Shown: one piece after another, positions 44,014 to 53,532 of the stretch
Position numbering within the stretch: the stretch's first letter is position 1
Layout: the number at the start of each line of letters is the position of its first letter
Source: Caballeronia novacaledonica
GTDB lineage: Bacteria > Pseudomonadota > Gammaproteobacteria > Burkholderiales > Burkholderiaceae
NCBI RefSeq assembly: GCF_900258035.1
Contig: NZ_OGTP01000004.1
Location: 62,001 to 126,000, forward strand
DNA: 64,000 bases
Direction: 5' to 3'
Notes under the pieces: model-generated
Database searches by the model: none
The model's input: the letters and a program-made list of their open reading frames with translations, nothing else
Told to the model about the DNA's origin: nothing
Position numbers and translations under genes: made by a program

Positions 44014-44964
44014 TCAACCGGGTGCGTAGCGCTCTTCGCGCTGTGCGCCTGCGCTGTCCGCCCCGTCGAGAAACGCCGTCATTTCCTTGAGGCTTTCGTT
44101 CATTTCAGCAATCAGCCACTGCTCCAGTTGCTTCACGTCCGCATGCGCGCGCAGATGCGGCGCCACCCACAGCACCAGTTGACGCGGCCCGCGTACGAAG
44201 CCGAACGGCGCGCACAGCTTGCCCGAGATCAGGTCGTTCATGACGAGCATCTGCGGCACCAGCGCGATGCCGAGGCCACACACTGCCGCCTGAATCAGCA
44301 AGTAGAAGTGATCGTAGACGCCGGCCGATTCCTGCGGCACCGCATCGAAACCCGTCGCGCTGAACCAGTCGGACCAGGCTTCCGGGCGGGTTCTCGTCGA
44401 CAGCAGCGTGGCGCGTTCGAGATCGCGCGGCGTCGCAAGGCCCTGCGCCTTCGCATATGCGGACGAGCAGACCGGGCCGATCCATTCGTCCATCAAGGTG
44501 CGCGTGAGCGCGCCCTTCGGCGGCTCGATCGTGCTCGCGCGGATCGCGACGCTGATCTTGTCGCGCACGAAATCGATCTGGTCGTAGTTCATGTTGAACT
44601 GCAATTCCGTCTGCGGATGCCGCTGATGAAAACCCGCGATGCGCGGAATCAGCCAGTACATCATCACCGACGCGGAGCACGACAGCATGAGCGGCTCGGG
44701 CCTCAGCTGCTCGATGCTCGCGTCGATCAAGGTGAACGCGGCGCTCAGGCCTTCCGCGAGACGCGCGCCTTCAGGCGTCGGATCGGACGATTGCGACGAG
44801 CGCACGATCAGGTTGAGTCCGAGCGTCTCCTCCAGCGACTTGATCTGCCGGCTGATGGCGCCGTGCGTGACGCACAGCTCGTGCGCCGCGAGCGTCATGC
44901 TGCGCAGCCGCGCGACGGCTTCGAACGCGCGCAATGCGTTCAGGGAAGGACGCGGGGTGTGCAT
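44014..44964 (-). CDS. LysR-family regulator (GcvA-like)
   Basis: This 316-residue protein starts MHTPRPSLNALRAFEAVARL with GAGGAG upstream. The helix-turn-helix is MTLAAHELCVTHGAISRQIK, followed by a periplasmic-binding-type effector domain (SASVMMYWLIPRIAGFHQR). The GcvA-like group often controls the divergent gene, but the upstream gap leads to a same-strand TetR gene, so its target is unclear. Confidence 0.9.
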   Translation of the reverse strand: MHTPRPSLNALRAFEAVARLRSMTLAAHELCVTHGAISRQIKSLEETLGLNLIVRSSQSSDPTPEGARLAEGLSAAFTLIDASIEQLRPEPLMLSCSASVMMYWLIPRIAGFHQRHPQTELQFNMNYDQIDFVRDKISVAIRASTIEPPKGALTRTLMDEWIGPVCSSAYAKAQGLATPRDLERATLLSTRTRPEAWSDWFSATGFDAVPQESAGVYDHFYLLIQAAVCGLGIALVPQMLVMNDLISGKLCAPFGFVRGPRQLVLWVAPHLRAHADVKQLEQWLIAEMNESLKEMTAFLDGADSAGAQREERYAPG

Positions 44965-45179
44965 GAATGTCTCCTCATCCGCCGATGGTCGCTTCTACGG
45001 GTTTTTATCCGTATCGCGTGAGATTTTCTCACGGCTTGGCGAAAGCAAAATCGAACAGCGTGACCTGCGGGAGTGGGCCGGGTATCGAAGATCGTGCCGC
45101 CGCCGTTGCGCGGCGCTCGAATTGCGAAGTTCGGCAAAATCGTCAACCACCCGTGATCTCAACTCCTTATGCGACGCCC

Positions 45180-45785
45180 TTAGCGCAGTGCAGCCGCTAC
45201 CGCCTCGTCGATCTGGAGTGCAAAGCGCGCTTCGACATCGGGAACAGCGTAGCCAATCGACAGTTCCAGATACGCGTCGCCTAGCACCAACTGAACGAAA
45301 GTCGCGGCTCGCAATGCAGCGGTCGATTCGTCGAATCTCTTTCGGAGAATTGTTGCCGCGAAGGCCCGCACGACCTTTGCCCCGTTTTCGTAAAACACCT
45401 GGCCGAGTTCCGGAAGACGCTCGGCCTCGGCAACGATGGCCCGGTAAAGCCGCAGATAATCCGGCTCGATAAGGATTTGTGCCAACGCCCGTCCCAAGTC
45501 GTGCAACTCGACGTCGGGCGAGCCGTCGGACTGCTCGTCCTGACCGCTGACGAGAAGTGCGCCCACTTGAGCGCACATCGAGCTCACCAGACCGACGAAG
45601 AGCGCCTCCTTCGACTTGAAATGCCGATAGACCGTCTGTTTGCCGACGCCCGCAGCCGCGGCGACGTCGTCCATCGTTGCCAGGCCGAAACCCTGGCTTA
45701 AAAAAACGGTTCTCGCACCGTCGAGGATGGCGGACCGCTTACGGCGCTGCAGCGGGCTCAGGTCGGTAAGAGAAGACGTGTTCAT
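45180..45785 (-). CDS. TetR/AcrR-family repressor
   Basis: This 201-residue protein has the TetR helix-turn-helix (GLATMDDVAAAAGVGKQTVYRHFKSKE, residues about 35-61) and an AefR-like C-terminal domain. It is divergent from an epimerase/DoxX operon, and the 131-base gap carries two copies of a palindrome of the TetR-operator type. It therefore very likely represses both itself and that operon. The inducer is unknown. Confidence 0.92.
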   Translation of the reverse strand: MNTSSLTDLSPLQRRKRSAILDGARTVFLSQGFGLATMDDVAAAAGVGKQTVYRHFKSKEALFVGLVSSMCAQVGALLVSGQDEQSDGSPDVELHDLGRALAQILIEPDYLRLYRAIVAEAERLPELGQVFYENGAKVVRAFAATILRKRFDESTAALRAATFVQLVLGDAYLELSIGYAVPDVEARFALQIDEAVAAALR

Positions 45786-45813
45786 CCCCCATAAATAACA
45801 GATCGCCGAGTGG

Positions 45814-45870
45814 TTGACAAGACTGACCAGTCTCGTTTAGATTTGGCGAAAACGAGACTAATCAGTCTCG
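45814..45870 (+). promoter_or_regulatory. promoter with two TetR-type operators
   Basis: TTGACA (45814-45819), 17 bases, TTAGAT (45837-45842). Operator 1 AGACTG-AC-CAGTCT (45820-45833) fills the spacer. Operator 2 CGAGACT-AATC-AGTCTCG (45853-45870) lies at the transcript start. The centres are 35 bp apart. Both share the core AGACTRAYCAGTCT. Confidence 0.8.
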
Positions 45871-45916
45871 TATGTGTGACTTATCGACTTCGCAGGCACT
45901 CATCGAGGAGAACGCC

Positions 45917-46840
45917 ATGGAACTGTTCATGACAGGTGGCACGGGCTACATCGGACAAGCGGTCGCGCGCAAGGCAATCAGCCTCGGCCATCAGGTGACG
46001 GCCCTGGTGCGCGACGACAAATCGGCGGGCGCGACCGCGCTGGCAAGTCTCGGCGTGAAACTGCATGGCGGCGACTTGCGTGATCCATCGTCTTTCGCTG
46101 CGACTGCCGGCGCCGCCGATGGCGTGTTGCACGCCGCATCGACCAACGACGCCGCCGCCCCCGCTGCCGACAAGGCCGCAGTCGAGGCGATGCTTTTGCA
46201 TTCGAGGCCAGGCGCGGCGTTTGTCTATACGTCGGGCACCTGGGTCTACGGCAATACGAATGGCGAGCCCGCAACTGAAGCATCGGCGTTGAACCCGACA
46301 CCACTCGTCGCCTGGCGGCCCGAAGTGGAGCAACGCGTGCTGGCGCTCGCAGCACGTCGCTCGATTGCCGCCGTGATCCTGCGGCCGGCGATGGTGCACG
46401 GACACGGCGGCGGCGTCTTCGGCATGCTTGCCGGTATGGTCCGTCAGACCGGCAGTGTGAGAGTCGTCGGCGATGGTCGCAACCAATGGCCCGCCGTGCA
46501 CGTCGATGATCTCGCCGCTGCATATCTGAGCGCGATGGCGCGGCTGGCGAGCGGGGACGATCAAGTCGCCGGACAGATCCTCAACGTAGTCGCGGAAGAA
46601 GCCGTTGCCGTCGCCGAAATGGGCGAGGCGATTCGGGCCTCGGTTGCGGCCGATCGCGTCGAATTCTGGCCGCTCGACGATGCTCGCCAGTCGCTTGGGC
46701 CATTTGCTGACGCACTGGCTCTCGACCAGACGGTAAGCGGCCAGCATGCCCGGCGCGTTCTTGCGTGGGAACCCCAAGGCCCTGGCCTGATTGCGGACCT
46801 CTCCGTGCAGAAGCACTTTCAGCAAGGCAACGGAGAATGA
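45917..46840 (+). CDS. NAD(P)-dependent epimerase/dehydratase family protein
   Basis: This 307-residue protein starts MELFMTGGTGYIGQAVARKA (extended-SDR GxxGxxG) with GAGGAG upstream. VYTSGTWVYGN and the WRPEVEQRVL region resemble atypical extended SDRs, and RPAMVHGHGGGVF follows. The usual YxxxK pair is not obvious, so catalysis may be altered or absent. It is the first gene behind the TetR operators and overlaps the DoxX-like gene. Confidence 0.87.
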   Translation: MELFMTGGTGYIGQAVARKAISLGHQVTALVRDDKSAGATALASLGVKLHGGDLRDPSSFAATAGAADGVLHAASTNDAAAPAADKAAVEAMLLHSRPGAAFVYTSGTWVYGNTNGEPATEASALNPTPLVAWRPEVEQRVLALAARRSIAAVILRPAMVHGHGGGVFGMLAGMVRQTGSVRVVGDGRNQWPAVHVDDLAAAYLSAMARLASGDDQVAGQILNVVAEEAVAVAEMGEAIRASVAADRVEFWPLDDARQSLGPFADALALDQTVSGQHARRVLAWEPQGPGLIADLSVQKHFQQGNGE

Positions 46841-47187
46841 CGATGGCGTTAAACATTGCCTCTTTCGAATCGGTTCTCGCGACGATCGTGGCGGTTCTGT
46901 TCACGGTTGCCGGAGTGGTCAATCTCGCGGGACCCGGCGCGGTGAAGCGCGACTTCGCACGCTGGGGTTATCCGGCATGGTTTCGTTTGCTCTGCGGTGC
47001 TCTCGAACTGTTGAGTGCGGCACTTATTGCCGGACACCAAACCCGAGTCTTGGGCTTGATGCTGTCCGGTGCAATCATGATCGGTGCACTCTTCACGTTG
47101 CTGCGAAATCGAGAGCCGTTCGGGCATCTCGCCCCGGCGCTGATCTTCTCGGCCCTCGTTGTATTTACTGTCGTGCTGCGTGGTTGA
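46837..47187 (+). CDS. DoxX-like membrane protein
   Basis: This 116-residue protein has four hydrophobic segments: ATIVAVLFTVAGVVNLAG, LLCGALELLSAALIAG, VLGLMLSGAIMIGALFTLL and LAPALIFSALVVFTVVL. The pattern and length match DoxX-like proteins. It starts in an ATGA overlap with the epimerase gene. The TetR-SDR-DoxX set is common as a stress or solvent-response unit. Its function is unknown. Confidence 0.82.
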   Translation: MTMALNIASFESVLATIVAVLFTVAGVVNLAGPGAVKRDFARWGYPAWFRLLCGALELLSAALIAGHQTRVLGLMLSGAIMIGALFTLLRNREPFGHLAPALIFSALVVFTVVLRG

Positions 47188-47394
47188 GGCTTGCTCGGGA
47201 ACTTGAAATGCACATGCGGATATCGTCGCGAAGGCCAGGACGACCGTGCATGTCCGACGGCCGCTTTGCGTGGGGGCGACTGACACTAATGGGTCGAGTA
47301 CAGAAGACGGCGCCACGGCCGCAAGAGGAAATCTCGTTTCTCCTCTTGGGAGCGAGGGCGTTGTGCGCGGGACATGTTGAGCAGATCGAGCGAT

Positions 47395-47736
47395 CTACAT
47401 CAGTCGAAGGACGATCCGCTGGAGCAGGGCTTGCAAATCGCGCCGTGTATCGGCGACAAGATGAACATACAGAGTGCCATCTTTCACTTGGTAGATGATT
47501 CGGTTCTTACCGGAGATGGCTTGTCTGAAGCGCTCATCGATGAAGCCGTCAAGTTCGGGCGGCACATGCCCGCTCTCTGGGAACTGGCGGATGTGATTGA
47601 TCGTCTCCTGCAGGTGCGCCGAGGTTTCGCGCCACGTTTCCCAGCCGAAAGTGCGAACGATGTAGCTTCGTACTTCATCAATGCCTATGCGAGCCGTCGG
47701 AAGGATTCGGTATTTCAGCAGCGGTCGTTGCATCAC
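47395..47736 (-). CDS. ParE/RelE-family toxin
   Basis: This 113-residue protein has the RelE/ParE-fold features KYRILPTARIGIDEVRSYI, HIRQFPESGHVPPEL and RIIYQVKDGTLYVHLVADTRRD. It starts four bases inside the antitoxin gene (ATGA overlap). A ParE would act on gyrase and a RelE on ribosome-bound mRNA; the sequence does not decide. The active-site Arg near the C-terminus is present in TRRD. Confidence 0.85.
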   Translation of the reverse strand: MMQRPLLKYRILPTARIGIDEVRSYIVRTFGWETWRETSAHLQETINHIRQFPESGHVPPELDGFIDERFRQAISGKNRIIYQVKDGTLYVHLVADTRRDLQALLQRIVLRLM

Positions 47737-48017
47737 CGCAATGTTTGCTTGCGATCGAGTTCGTTAAGCTCGGAGAAAAAATCGTCGCCGTCTTCATGGT
47801 CTGCCTGCTCGATCTGCTTTTGACCGATGGCCAAAATCTTCAGCAAGGCGATCGTCTGCTGCGTGGCCTCGTAGGTCCGAACGTCTTGAACCACCAGCTT
47901 TGCCTCACCGTTCTGCGTGATGATCAGCGGCTCGCCCGAGTCGGTCAGGTCCTTGACGATCTGAGCAGCTTCGCTCTTCAAATAACTGATGGGCTTCACG
48001 TGGTCGGCAATATGCAT
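47733..48017 (-). CDS. Phd/YefM-family antitoxin
   Basis: This 94-residue protein starts MHIADHVKPISYLKSEAAQIV with GAGGAG upstream of ATG 48017. YLKSEAAQIVKDL and GEPLIITQNGEAKLVVQDVRTY are typical of the Phd/YefM fold. It precedes its toxin in the usual order and would bind the pair's own promoter as repressor. The promoter region (48018-48070) contains TATATTC on the minus strand as a possible -10. Confidence 0.88.
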   Translation of the reverse strand: MHIADHVKPISYLKSEAAQIVKDLTDSGEPLIITQNGEAKLVVQDVRTYEATQQTIALLKILAIGQKQIEQADHEDGDDFFSELNELDRKQTLR

Positions 48018-48233
48018 GACGGCTTTACTCCTCGCTTGATGAGACCGAATATAGACCATTTTTAGTCTTCCAGCAAGGCAGAAGGTGCACACGTGCATCG
48101 CACGTTCGGACGTCCGTTGAGCCCGGGCGGTTTCCCCCTGTGAGGATCGCAGCGCCTGCCGCCCCCGCATGCGAGACACCGCGCAGCAGACCGCGCGGTG
48201 TCGGGTCCGGACGCCTTCGACGGTTACGGCGCG

Positions 48234-48731
48234 TCAATACGGCGCGTTGACGACAATGTATTGACTGCCTTGAGGTTGATACCACGTGCTGCCACATCGC
48301 TGATAGATCATGCCGCCGTAGTTCACCGGGGCGCAGTTCGAGGGAACCGAATTGACCATGGAGCCGACGATGGCCGACGTGACGCCCACCGCGGCGGTCA
48401 CAGCGGCGGCGGTCGCTACCGGGTGATAGTCGTTGTCCCATCCGCCGTGGTTGTCGACATTCACATTGACGTTCCGATTGATATTGGTATTGCGGTTCAC
48501 GTTGTTCACGCTCGTATTGCGCACATTGCGTGTGCGCGTGTCCGCCCGCGAGTTGTTCAACTGGCCGCCGCCGTGCGCACCATGCGCCATGTTGCCGCCG
48601 CCGCCGCCTCGCTGCACATGGCCGCCGCCGCCGCGTCCTGCGGCATACGTCGACTCCGCCGCGACCGACAGGCAAGCGGCAAACGCCAATCCGATCAGGA
48701 GCGGTCGATTCCCTTTGCGTGGAATGTTCAT
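48234..48731 (-). CDS. exported Asn/Gly-rich hypothetical protein
   Basis: This 165-residue protein has a signal peptide (KGNRPLLIGLAFAACLSVAAE, cleavage near STYAA). It is followed by Gly/His-rich (GRGGGGHVQRGGGGG) and Asn-rich (NVNRNTNINRNVNVNVDN) repeats, then a hydrophobic stretch (AAAVTAAVGVTSAIVG) and a Cys pair (SNCAPV, QRCGSTW). It belongs to a group often beside DUF2092 genes; the stop of that gene is three bases upstream. Probably an envelope protein of unknown function. Confidence 0.8.
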   Translation of the reverse strand: MNIPRKGNRPLLIGLAFAACLSVAAESTYAAGRGGGGHVQRGGGGGNMAHGAHGGGQLNNSRADTRTRNVRNTSVNNVNRNTNINRNVNVNVDNHGGWDNDYHPVATAAAVTAAVGVTSAIVGSMVNSVPSNCAPVNYGGMIYQRCGSTWYQPQGSQYIVVNAPY

Positions 48732-48734
48732 GAG

Positions 48735-49508
48735 TCACTCCTTCGTCTTGATAGGGACGATGTCGACTTTCTTTGCACCAGCCGGCGGTTTGAAGGTGAA
48801 CACCGCGTTTGTGAACGCGGGCGAGACGTTCCAGTCGATGATCGAGCTCGACTGAGGACGCGCGTCATCGTCCCGGCGCGTGATCACGAGCTTGCGCGGC
48901 AGCGGACTGGCGCCTGCCTTGATCCAGATCTGCCAATCGAGATCCTGCTGCCGGAACGCATAGTGGTCGCACACGTCCGAACCGATGTAATCCTGCCCCG
49001 CATACATGGCCGACTCGAACTGGTCGGTCGGCGCATCCGGCGTTCCCCAAACGAAAAGATCCGCGAGCGGAAATTCCACTCCGAAGCGAATCCGGAACTG
49101 TTCGACCAACGCCTTGAGATTGCCGTCGAACGGCACGGACGAGTAGTACTTCTGTGCTGGCGTGTATAGCCAGACAGTGCTTCCGTTATAGAAGACCTCT
49201 CGCTCGCTGCGCGCGCTTCGCATCACGACGCGAATCTTGTCTGGCCGGTCGACTTCGAGATCTGCGGTGGCCGTGTGTTGCAGTTTCTGCCCATCTTCGA
49301 GCACGCGCTCGCCCGTCAGGTCCGTCGACACGCTGAAGCGTTTCATCGACTGAAGATGCGTGCCCATTTTCTGAAGCGCCTGCACGGCCGCGGGGTCCAC
49401 GGCAGGCGCGGCGCTGGCGGCAACGGCCGCGGATGCTTCCTGTGCCTGAACCTGTGGTGCAGACACTGTTCCGATGAGCAAGGCTGCGGCCAATACCTTT
49501 CGCCTCAT
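48735..49508 (-). CDS. DUF2092 domain-containing exported protein
   Basis: This 257-residue protein has a signal peptide ending near VQAQE and the DUF2092 core: LQSMKRFSVSTDLTGERVLE, VDRPDKIRVVMRSARSEREV and YNGSTVWLYTPAQKYYSS. The fold resembles LolA-like lipoprotein-binding half-barrels. It is transcribed first, followed by the Asn-rich protein with a three-base gap. Function unknown; lipid or envelope handling is a guess from the fold. Confidence 0.85.
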   Translation of the reverse strand: MRRKVLAAALLIGTVSAPQVQAQEASAAVAASAAPAVDPAAVQALQKMGTHLQSMKRFSVSTDLTGERVLEDGQKLQHTATADLEVDRPDKIRVVMRSARSEREVFYNGSTVWLYTPAQKYYSSVPFDGNLKALVEQFRIRFGVEFPLADLFVWGTPDAPTDQFESAMYAGQDYIGSDVCDHYAFRQQDLDWQIWIKAGASPLPRKLVITRRDDDARPQSSSIIDWNVSPAFTNAVFTFKPPAGAKKVDIVPIKTKE

Positions 49509-49920
49509 GGTTCGCTCCCCCAGTGTGTGACAGAGATATCGTCGGGCGCTCGCGTCGGCGGCTTTCGCGCTGATGCTTGCCCAACGAAGTTAATTTAGTA
49601 ACTGATGCCATGAAAGGGAAGTCCTTTTCACGGAATTGCCCTAAAGAGCAGTTCGTTGCTCCGATTCCCCATGGAAACGCGTGCCGGCGTGTACCACAAT
49701 CCGGCAACGGGGAAGTGGTCTGGAATGAACGCGATCTGCGGCGCGCCGTCGAGCGGCAGCGACGCTTCAAATGCTCGCGGACGGGGTATGGTGCTCGATG
49801 TCCGGCGACCGCGACTTCATCGCGGCGTCCCGCGCGATCAATCCGCAGGCTTAGGATGGCGTCCTCATGAAAACACTTTGACAACGGCCGCTCGTCACGA
49901 TATCGGTACTGAAATCTGCA
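49509..49920. other. stretch with no intact gene
   Basis: Only short shadow-like frames occur. The codon pattern changes repeatedly, consistent with decayed sequence leading into the dapA-family remnant. I could not recognise a source gene for 49670-49860. Confidence 0.4.
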
Positions 49921-50305
49921 GTCACGCACTACAGCGAGATCGCACGCGCGGTTCGCGAGATCGACAACGTCACGACGGTCAAGGAAAGCACCGGCGATAT
50001 CCAGCGCATGCACGTTCTGCATCAACTGGCCGACGGCGAGACGAACCGCTGACGCTCGAAGCGTTTTGGGCGGGCGCGAGCGGATGGTGCACGGCCGCGC
50101 CCAATCCGATTGCGAAGCTCACGCTCGATCTTTACGCCGCGATCAGGCGGGAGATCTTCGTGAAGCGCGTGCGTTGTTCTACAGGCAGTCTGCCTACGAC
50201 GATCAAAGCGGGTCTCAAGCCGAAGGGGCACGATGTCGGAGCGTTGCGTCGTCCACTCATGACGCGACCGCGAGACTCGCCAAGCTGCTCGAAGCTGCCG
50301 CATAA
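49921..50305 (+). pseudogene. frameshifted dapA-family (dihydrodipicolinate synthase-like) remnant
   Basis: Four pieces in alternating frames reconstruct the C-terminal half of a DapA-family aldolase. They are VREIDNVTTVKESTGDIQRM (from 49921, containing the Schiff-base Lys), LEAFWAGASGWCTAAPNPIA, AGDLREARALFYRQ, LPTTIKAGLKPKGHDVG and finally ARLAKLLEAAA with a stop at 50303-50305. At least three frameshifts are needed. The N-terminal half is missing. It cannot make an active enzyme. Confidence 0.8.
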
Positions 50306-50462
50306 GTAATACGCCCGCTTCCTGCCGATCCCTCGTGCAAACTTTTCTCTGGCAAGCCGGTGCGTCTTCGTGGATCATGCGATCGGGGTCTTCGATACGA
50401 TCCGCACATCGGTGCGCGGACCATTTCCCGGGAAACATCCATCTGGCGAACAGAGCGGTCCG

Positions 50463-50910
50463 ATGAAGCGACGACTTCCTCCACTTCTCGCGCTGCGGGC
50501 GTTCGAAGCCGCCGGCCGTCTCATGAGCTTTTCCAAGGCGGCGGACGAACTCAACGTCACGCAAGGCGCAATTAGCCGGCAGATCAAGCTGCTGGAAGAT
50601 TTCCTGCGCGCGCCGCTATTCCGGCGGCTTACGAGGCAGGTGGAACTGACGCCGTTCGGGCAGAACTACCTTCAGGCCGCAACCGCGGCGCTCAATCAGA
50701 TCGAGCGCGCGACGGTCCAGAGCCTGCAGGAAGCCAGGGCTTTATCGGTGAGCCTGCTACCGACCCTCGGGGCGCTCTGGCTCATGCAGCGGCTGACGTC
50801 CTTCATGACCGAGCATCCGCAGATCAGGCTCGAAGTTTCGTCTTCGCTGGAGCCGGCCAATTTCAAGCGCGACGGAATCGATGTCGCATTGCGCGTCGGC
50901 AAAGTGCGGC
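50463..50910 (+). pseudogene. 3'-truncated LysR-family regulator (GcvA-like)
   Basis: From ATG 50463 the translation MKRRLPPLLALRAFEAAGRL continues normally through the helix-turn-helix (MSFSKAADELNVTQGAISRQ) and into the effector domain until DGIDVALRVGKV near residue 148. It then switches at about 50906-50911 into the antisense of a livF gene. About half of the effector domain is lost. The DNA-binding domain is intact, so a short binder could still be made. Confidence 0.82.
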
Positions 50911-51031
50911 CAAGCAGGCAGACCAGCTCGCCTTCATCGACCGACAAATCGATACCGTGCAGGATGTGCGCGTCTCCGTAAAACGCATGGAGATTCGACA
51001 CCTTCAGCACGTTGGTCCGGATCTCAGGCAT
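50910..51031 (-). pseudogene. livF N-terminal fragment (branched-chain-type ABC ATPase)
   Basis: The minus strand encodes MPEIRTNVLKVSNLHAFYGD and then GIDLSVDEGELVCLLGR, the start of a LivF-type ATPase. It is cut just before the Walker A (expected NGAGKTT) at the same point where the LysR gene is cut. It starts eight bases inside livG's end, as in normal liv operons. About 190 residues are missing. Confidence 0.82.
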
Positions 51032-51797
51032 GGGCGGCTCCGATATAAGCGCTCGTCACGGCAGCGTTCTTCGACACTTCGTCGTAGCTGCCCTCCGCGA
51101 GAATGGCGCCTCGCGCAAGCACGGTCACGCGGTCGGAAATATTCGCGATCACCTTCAGGTTGTGCTCCACGATCACGATCGTCCGCTTCGCGGAGATCTT
51201 CTTGATGAGCCGGGCAATGAGGTCGACGTCCTCGATGCCCATTCCCTGCGTGGGCTCGTCGAGCAGCAGGACGTGCGGGTCCATCGCGAGCGTCGCGGCA
51301 AATTCAATGCTTCGGCGCTGACCGTGTGGAAGATCCTTCGCGATCAGATCCTTGCATGCAGCCAGGCCGACTTCCGCCAGCAGCGCCATGGCTTCGTCGT
51401 CGAGATGGCGGGTGGCCTTGGCGCCGCCGAACAATCGTCGTGACAAGCCGTGGCGCTTTTGCAGCGCGATCTTCACGTTGTCGAGCGCTGTCATCTCCGG
51501 GAAGATCGCGGAGATCTGGAACGACCGGACCATGCCCCGTTCGGCTATCGACGCGGGCGGCGTGTGCGTGATGTCCGCTCCGTTCAGCAGGATGTCGCCC
51601 GAAGAACGCGTGACGAACTTGGTCAGCAGATTGAACATCGTGGTCTTGCCCGCACCGTTCGGGCCGATCAGCGCGTGAATATCGCCACGCCGGATTCTCA
51701 GGTTCACGTCGCAGATGGCTCGAAAGCCGAGGAATTCCTTGCAGAGGCCGCGCGTTTCGAGCGCGTAGTCGCTTGGCTGGTTCGGTCGGCATTTCAT
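51024..51797 (-). CDS. livG: LivG-type ABC transporter ATP-binding protein
   Basis: This 257-residue protein starts at ATG 51797 with GGAGG upstream. Walker A is GPNGAGKTT, the signature region reads LPHGQRRSIE, and Walker B is VLLLDEPTQGMG followed by the switch His in IVIVEHNLKVI. These mark the branched-chain amino-acid/urea type. No permeases are present and both livF and livK are broken, so the transporter cannot work as encoded here. It starts right at the stop of the MOSC gene. Confidence 0.88.
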   Translation of the reverse strand: MKCRPNQPSDYALETRGLCKEFLGFRAICDVNLRIRRGDIHALIGPNGAGKTTMFNLLTKFVTRSSGDILLNGADITHTPPASIAERGMVRSFQISAIFPEMTALDNVKIALQKRHGLSRRLFGGAKATRHLDDEAMALLAEVGLAACKDLIAKDLPHGQRRSIEFAATLAMDPHVLLLDEPTQGMGIEDVDLIARLIKKISAKRTIVIVEHNLKVIANISDRVTVLARGAILAEGSYDEVSKNAAVTSAYIGAAHA

Positions 51798-52570
51798 CAC
51801 TGGTCCTCCAGTTCCATCTTGTCGCCCGGCCTGATTTCGCCGCCCGTCAGTACCTCGGCGTAGACGCCGAGATCTCCGTGGTTGACGTAGTCCCTGATCT
51901 GCAACGGAAGGTTGATATCGCGCTCCGCCGTGGCCGGATTCACGCTCGTCGCCGCGCAGCGCTTGGTGCGCCTGACCACTTTCAGACGGGCATCGCCGAT
52001 GCGGATGTGCCGCCCGAGCCATTCCATTTCGCTCCACGCGGGAAGCCCGTCGAAATAGACGTTTGCGCGAAATCGCACGGGATCGAGCTCCATGCCCACG
52101 CGTTCACCCAGATCGCGCACCGTCGCGAGATTGATGAACGAGATGCTGCGCATCAGGGCAATCGAGTGAACGCTGACGTCGGTGAACTGATGCCCCGGCG
52201 CGTGAACGACCTTCGGCATTCCCGGAAGCGGCACGCCGAGAAAGTCCCTCATGAACGATGCGGCCGTTTCCTTGCCGTCTTCCGTGGCGAGATCGAAGCG
52301 GATCGTCGATTCGTCATGCTCGATTTCGAGTTCGCTGGTCTGCTCGATCAGGCGGGTTTTCAGTTGCGCGAGCCGCTCGTATTTGGCCAGCATCAAAAAC
52401 TTGGTCTTCGGTTCGGGAGCCGGATTGTCCGGATCGAATTCGAAGGAGCCGTCGGTGATGGCAAAGGCGCGATCGAGCGGGAAACCTTGGGCCTCGCGCA
52501 GAAGTACGGAAGGCAGAGGCTCCGGCGAAAGCCCCTTCACGGGATATCGCTTCAGACAATCTACGAACAT
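51797..52570 (-). CDS. MOSC domain-containing protein
   Basis: This 257-residue protein starts MFVDCLKRYPVKGLSPEPL, an N-terminal beta-barrel of MOSC proteins, and has the MOSC domain with the conserved Cys in RRTKRCAATSVNP. MOSC proteins carry sulfur or bind molybdenum cofactor. It lies between the livK fragment and livG, with its stop overlapping the livG start, so it was part of that operon. A link between a molybdenum-type enzyme and the transporter is inference. Confidence 0.87.
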   Translation of the reverse strand: MFVDCLKRYPVKGLSPEPLPSVLLREAQGFPLDRAFAITDGSFEFDPDNPAPEPKTKFLMLAKYERLAQLKTRLIEQTSELEIEHDESTIRFDLATEDGKETAASFMRDFLGVPLPGMPKVVHAPGHQFTDVSVHSIALMRSISFINLATVRDLGERVGMELDPVRFRANVYFDGLPAWSEMEWLGRHIRIGDARLKVVRRTKRCAATSVNPATAERDINLPLQIRDYVNHGDLGVYAEVLTGGEIRPGDKMELEDQ

Positions 52571-52652
52571 GGCGGACTCGGCTGGATAGGTGGAGGGCGC
52601 CCGGACGAGGCCGAGCGTGGCGAAGTCGACAGACGATCAAGGACGCGGAACC

Positions 52653-53365
52653 CTACATCTTGCAGGCGCCCGGCTTCTCGGGCGAGAACGCGTCGGATGC
52701 GGGTACGGTCGAGATCTTCTTGTAGTAATCCCAGGGGCGTCTCGACTCGCCTGGCGTCTTCACCTGCATAAGATACATGTCGTGGACGGCCAGCCCGTCT
52801 GCGCGAATATGACCGTTATGCGCGAAGAAGTCGTTGATGGGTGTCGACTTCATTTTGGACATGACGGTGGCCGTGTCGTCGGTGCCGGTTGCGGCGACGC
52901 TTTGCAGATAGTGTGTGACGGCCGAGTACATGCCGGCCTGAACCATGGTCGGCATCTTCTTTGTCTTGTCGGAGAAGCGCTTCGAGAAGCTACGTGAAGC
53001 GTCGTCCGCGTCCCAGTAGAACGGCGTGGTCAGCATCAGGCCGCCCGCTTGTGCAAGTCCCATGCCATGCACGTCGGAGATGAACGTCAGGAGCGATGCC
53101 ACGTGTTGCTTGCCACCGTCGGCGAGGCCGAATTCGCTCGCGCCCTTGATCGCGTTGACCGTATCGGCGCCGGAATCGGCCAATGCGATGACTTTTGCGC
53201 CCGAAGCCTGCGCCTTGACCAGATACGATGAAAAGTCCGCCGTGTTGAGCGGATGACGCACCGCGCCGAAGACCTTGCCGCCTTGCTGCTGCACGACGGC
53301 GGTCGTCGTCTTCTCGAGGCCGATGCCAAACGCGAAGTCCACGGTGATGAAGTAAAGGCCTGCAC
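52653..53365 (-). pseudogene. 5'-truncated branched-chain-type ABC substrate-binding protein
   Basis: The frame covers the C-terminal 235 or so residues (GLYFITVDFAFGIGLEKTTTAV to SPEKPGACKM) of a LivK-type periplasmic protein, which normally has about 400. The signal peptide and first lobe are absent. Homology stops near 53363 and the sequence before it does not continue the gene. It is the cut edge next to the restriction-modification locus. A 33-codon minus-strand tail (about 53400-53500, ending EQWHAYVEQVCG) may be the end of another lost gene. Confidence 0.8.
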
Positions 53366-53532
53366 CGGATCGACGACCACGACGATCCATCCTGAACCTA
53401 GCCGCACACTTGCTCGACGTAGGCATGCCATTGCTCCGCGATCCTTTCCAATGAACGTCCGAAGCTTTCCATTAAAATCCCGCCTCCGGCGTTCTTCACT
53501 TAGGATGCCAACATAAATGTAAAAAAGTATCA

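Noticed and set aside
48053-48068. antitoxin operator AGAC-N8-GTCT
   Set aside because: Arms of only four bases; too weak to call.
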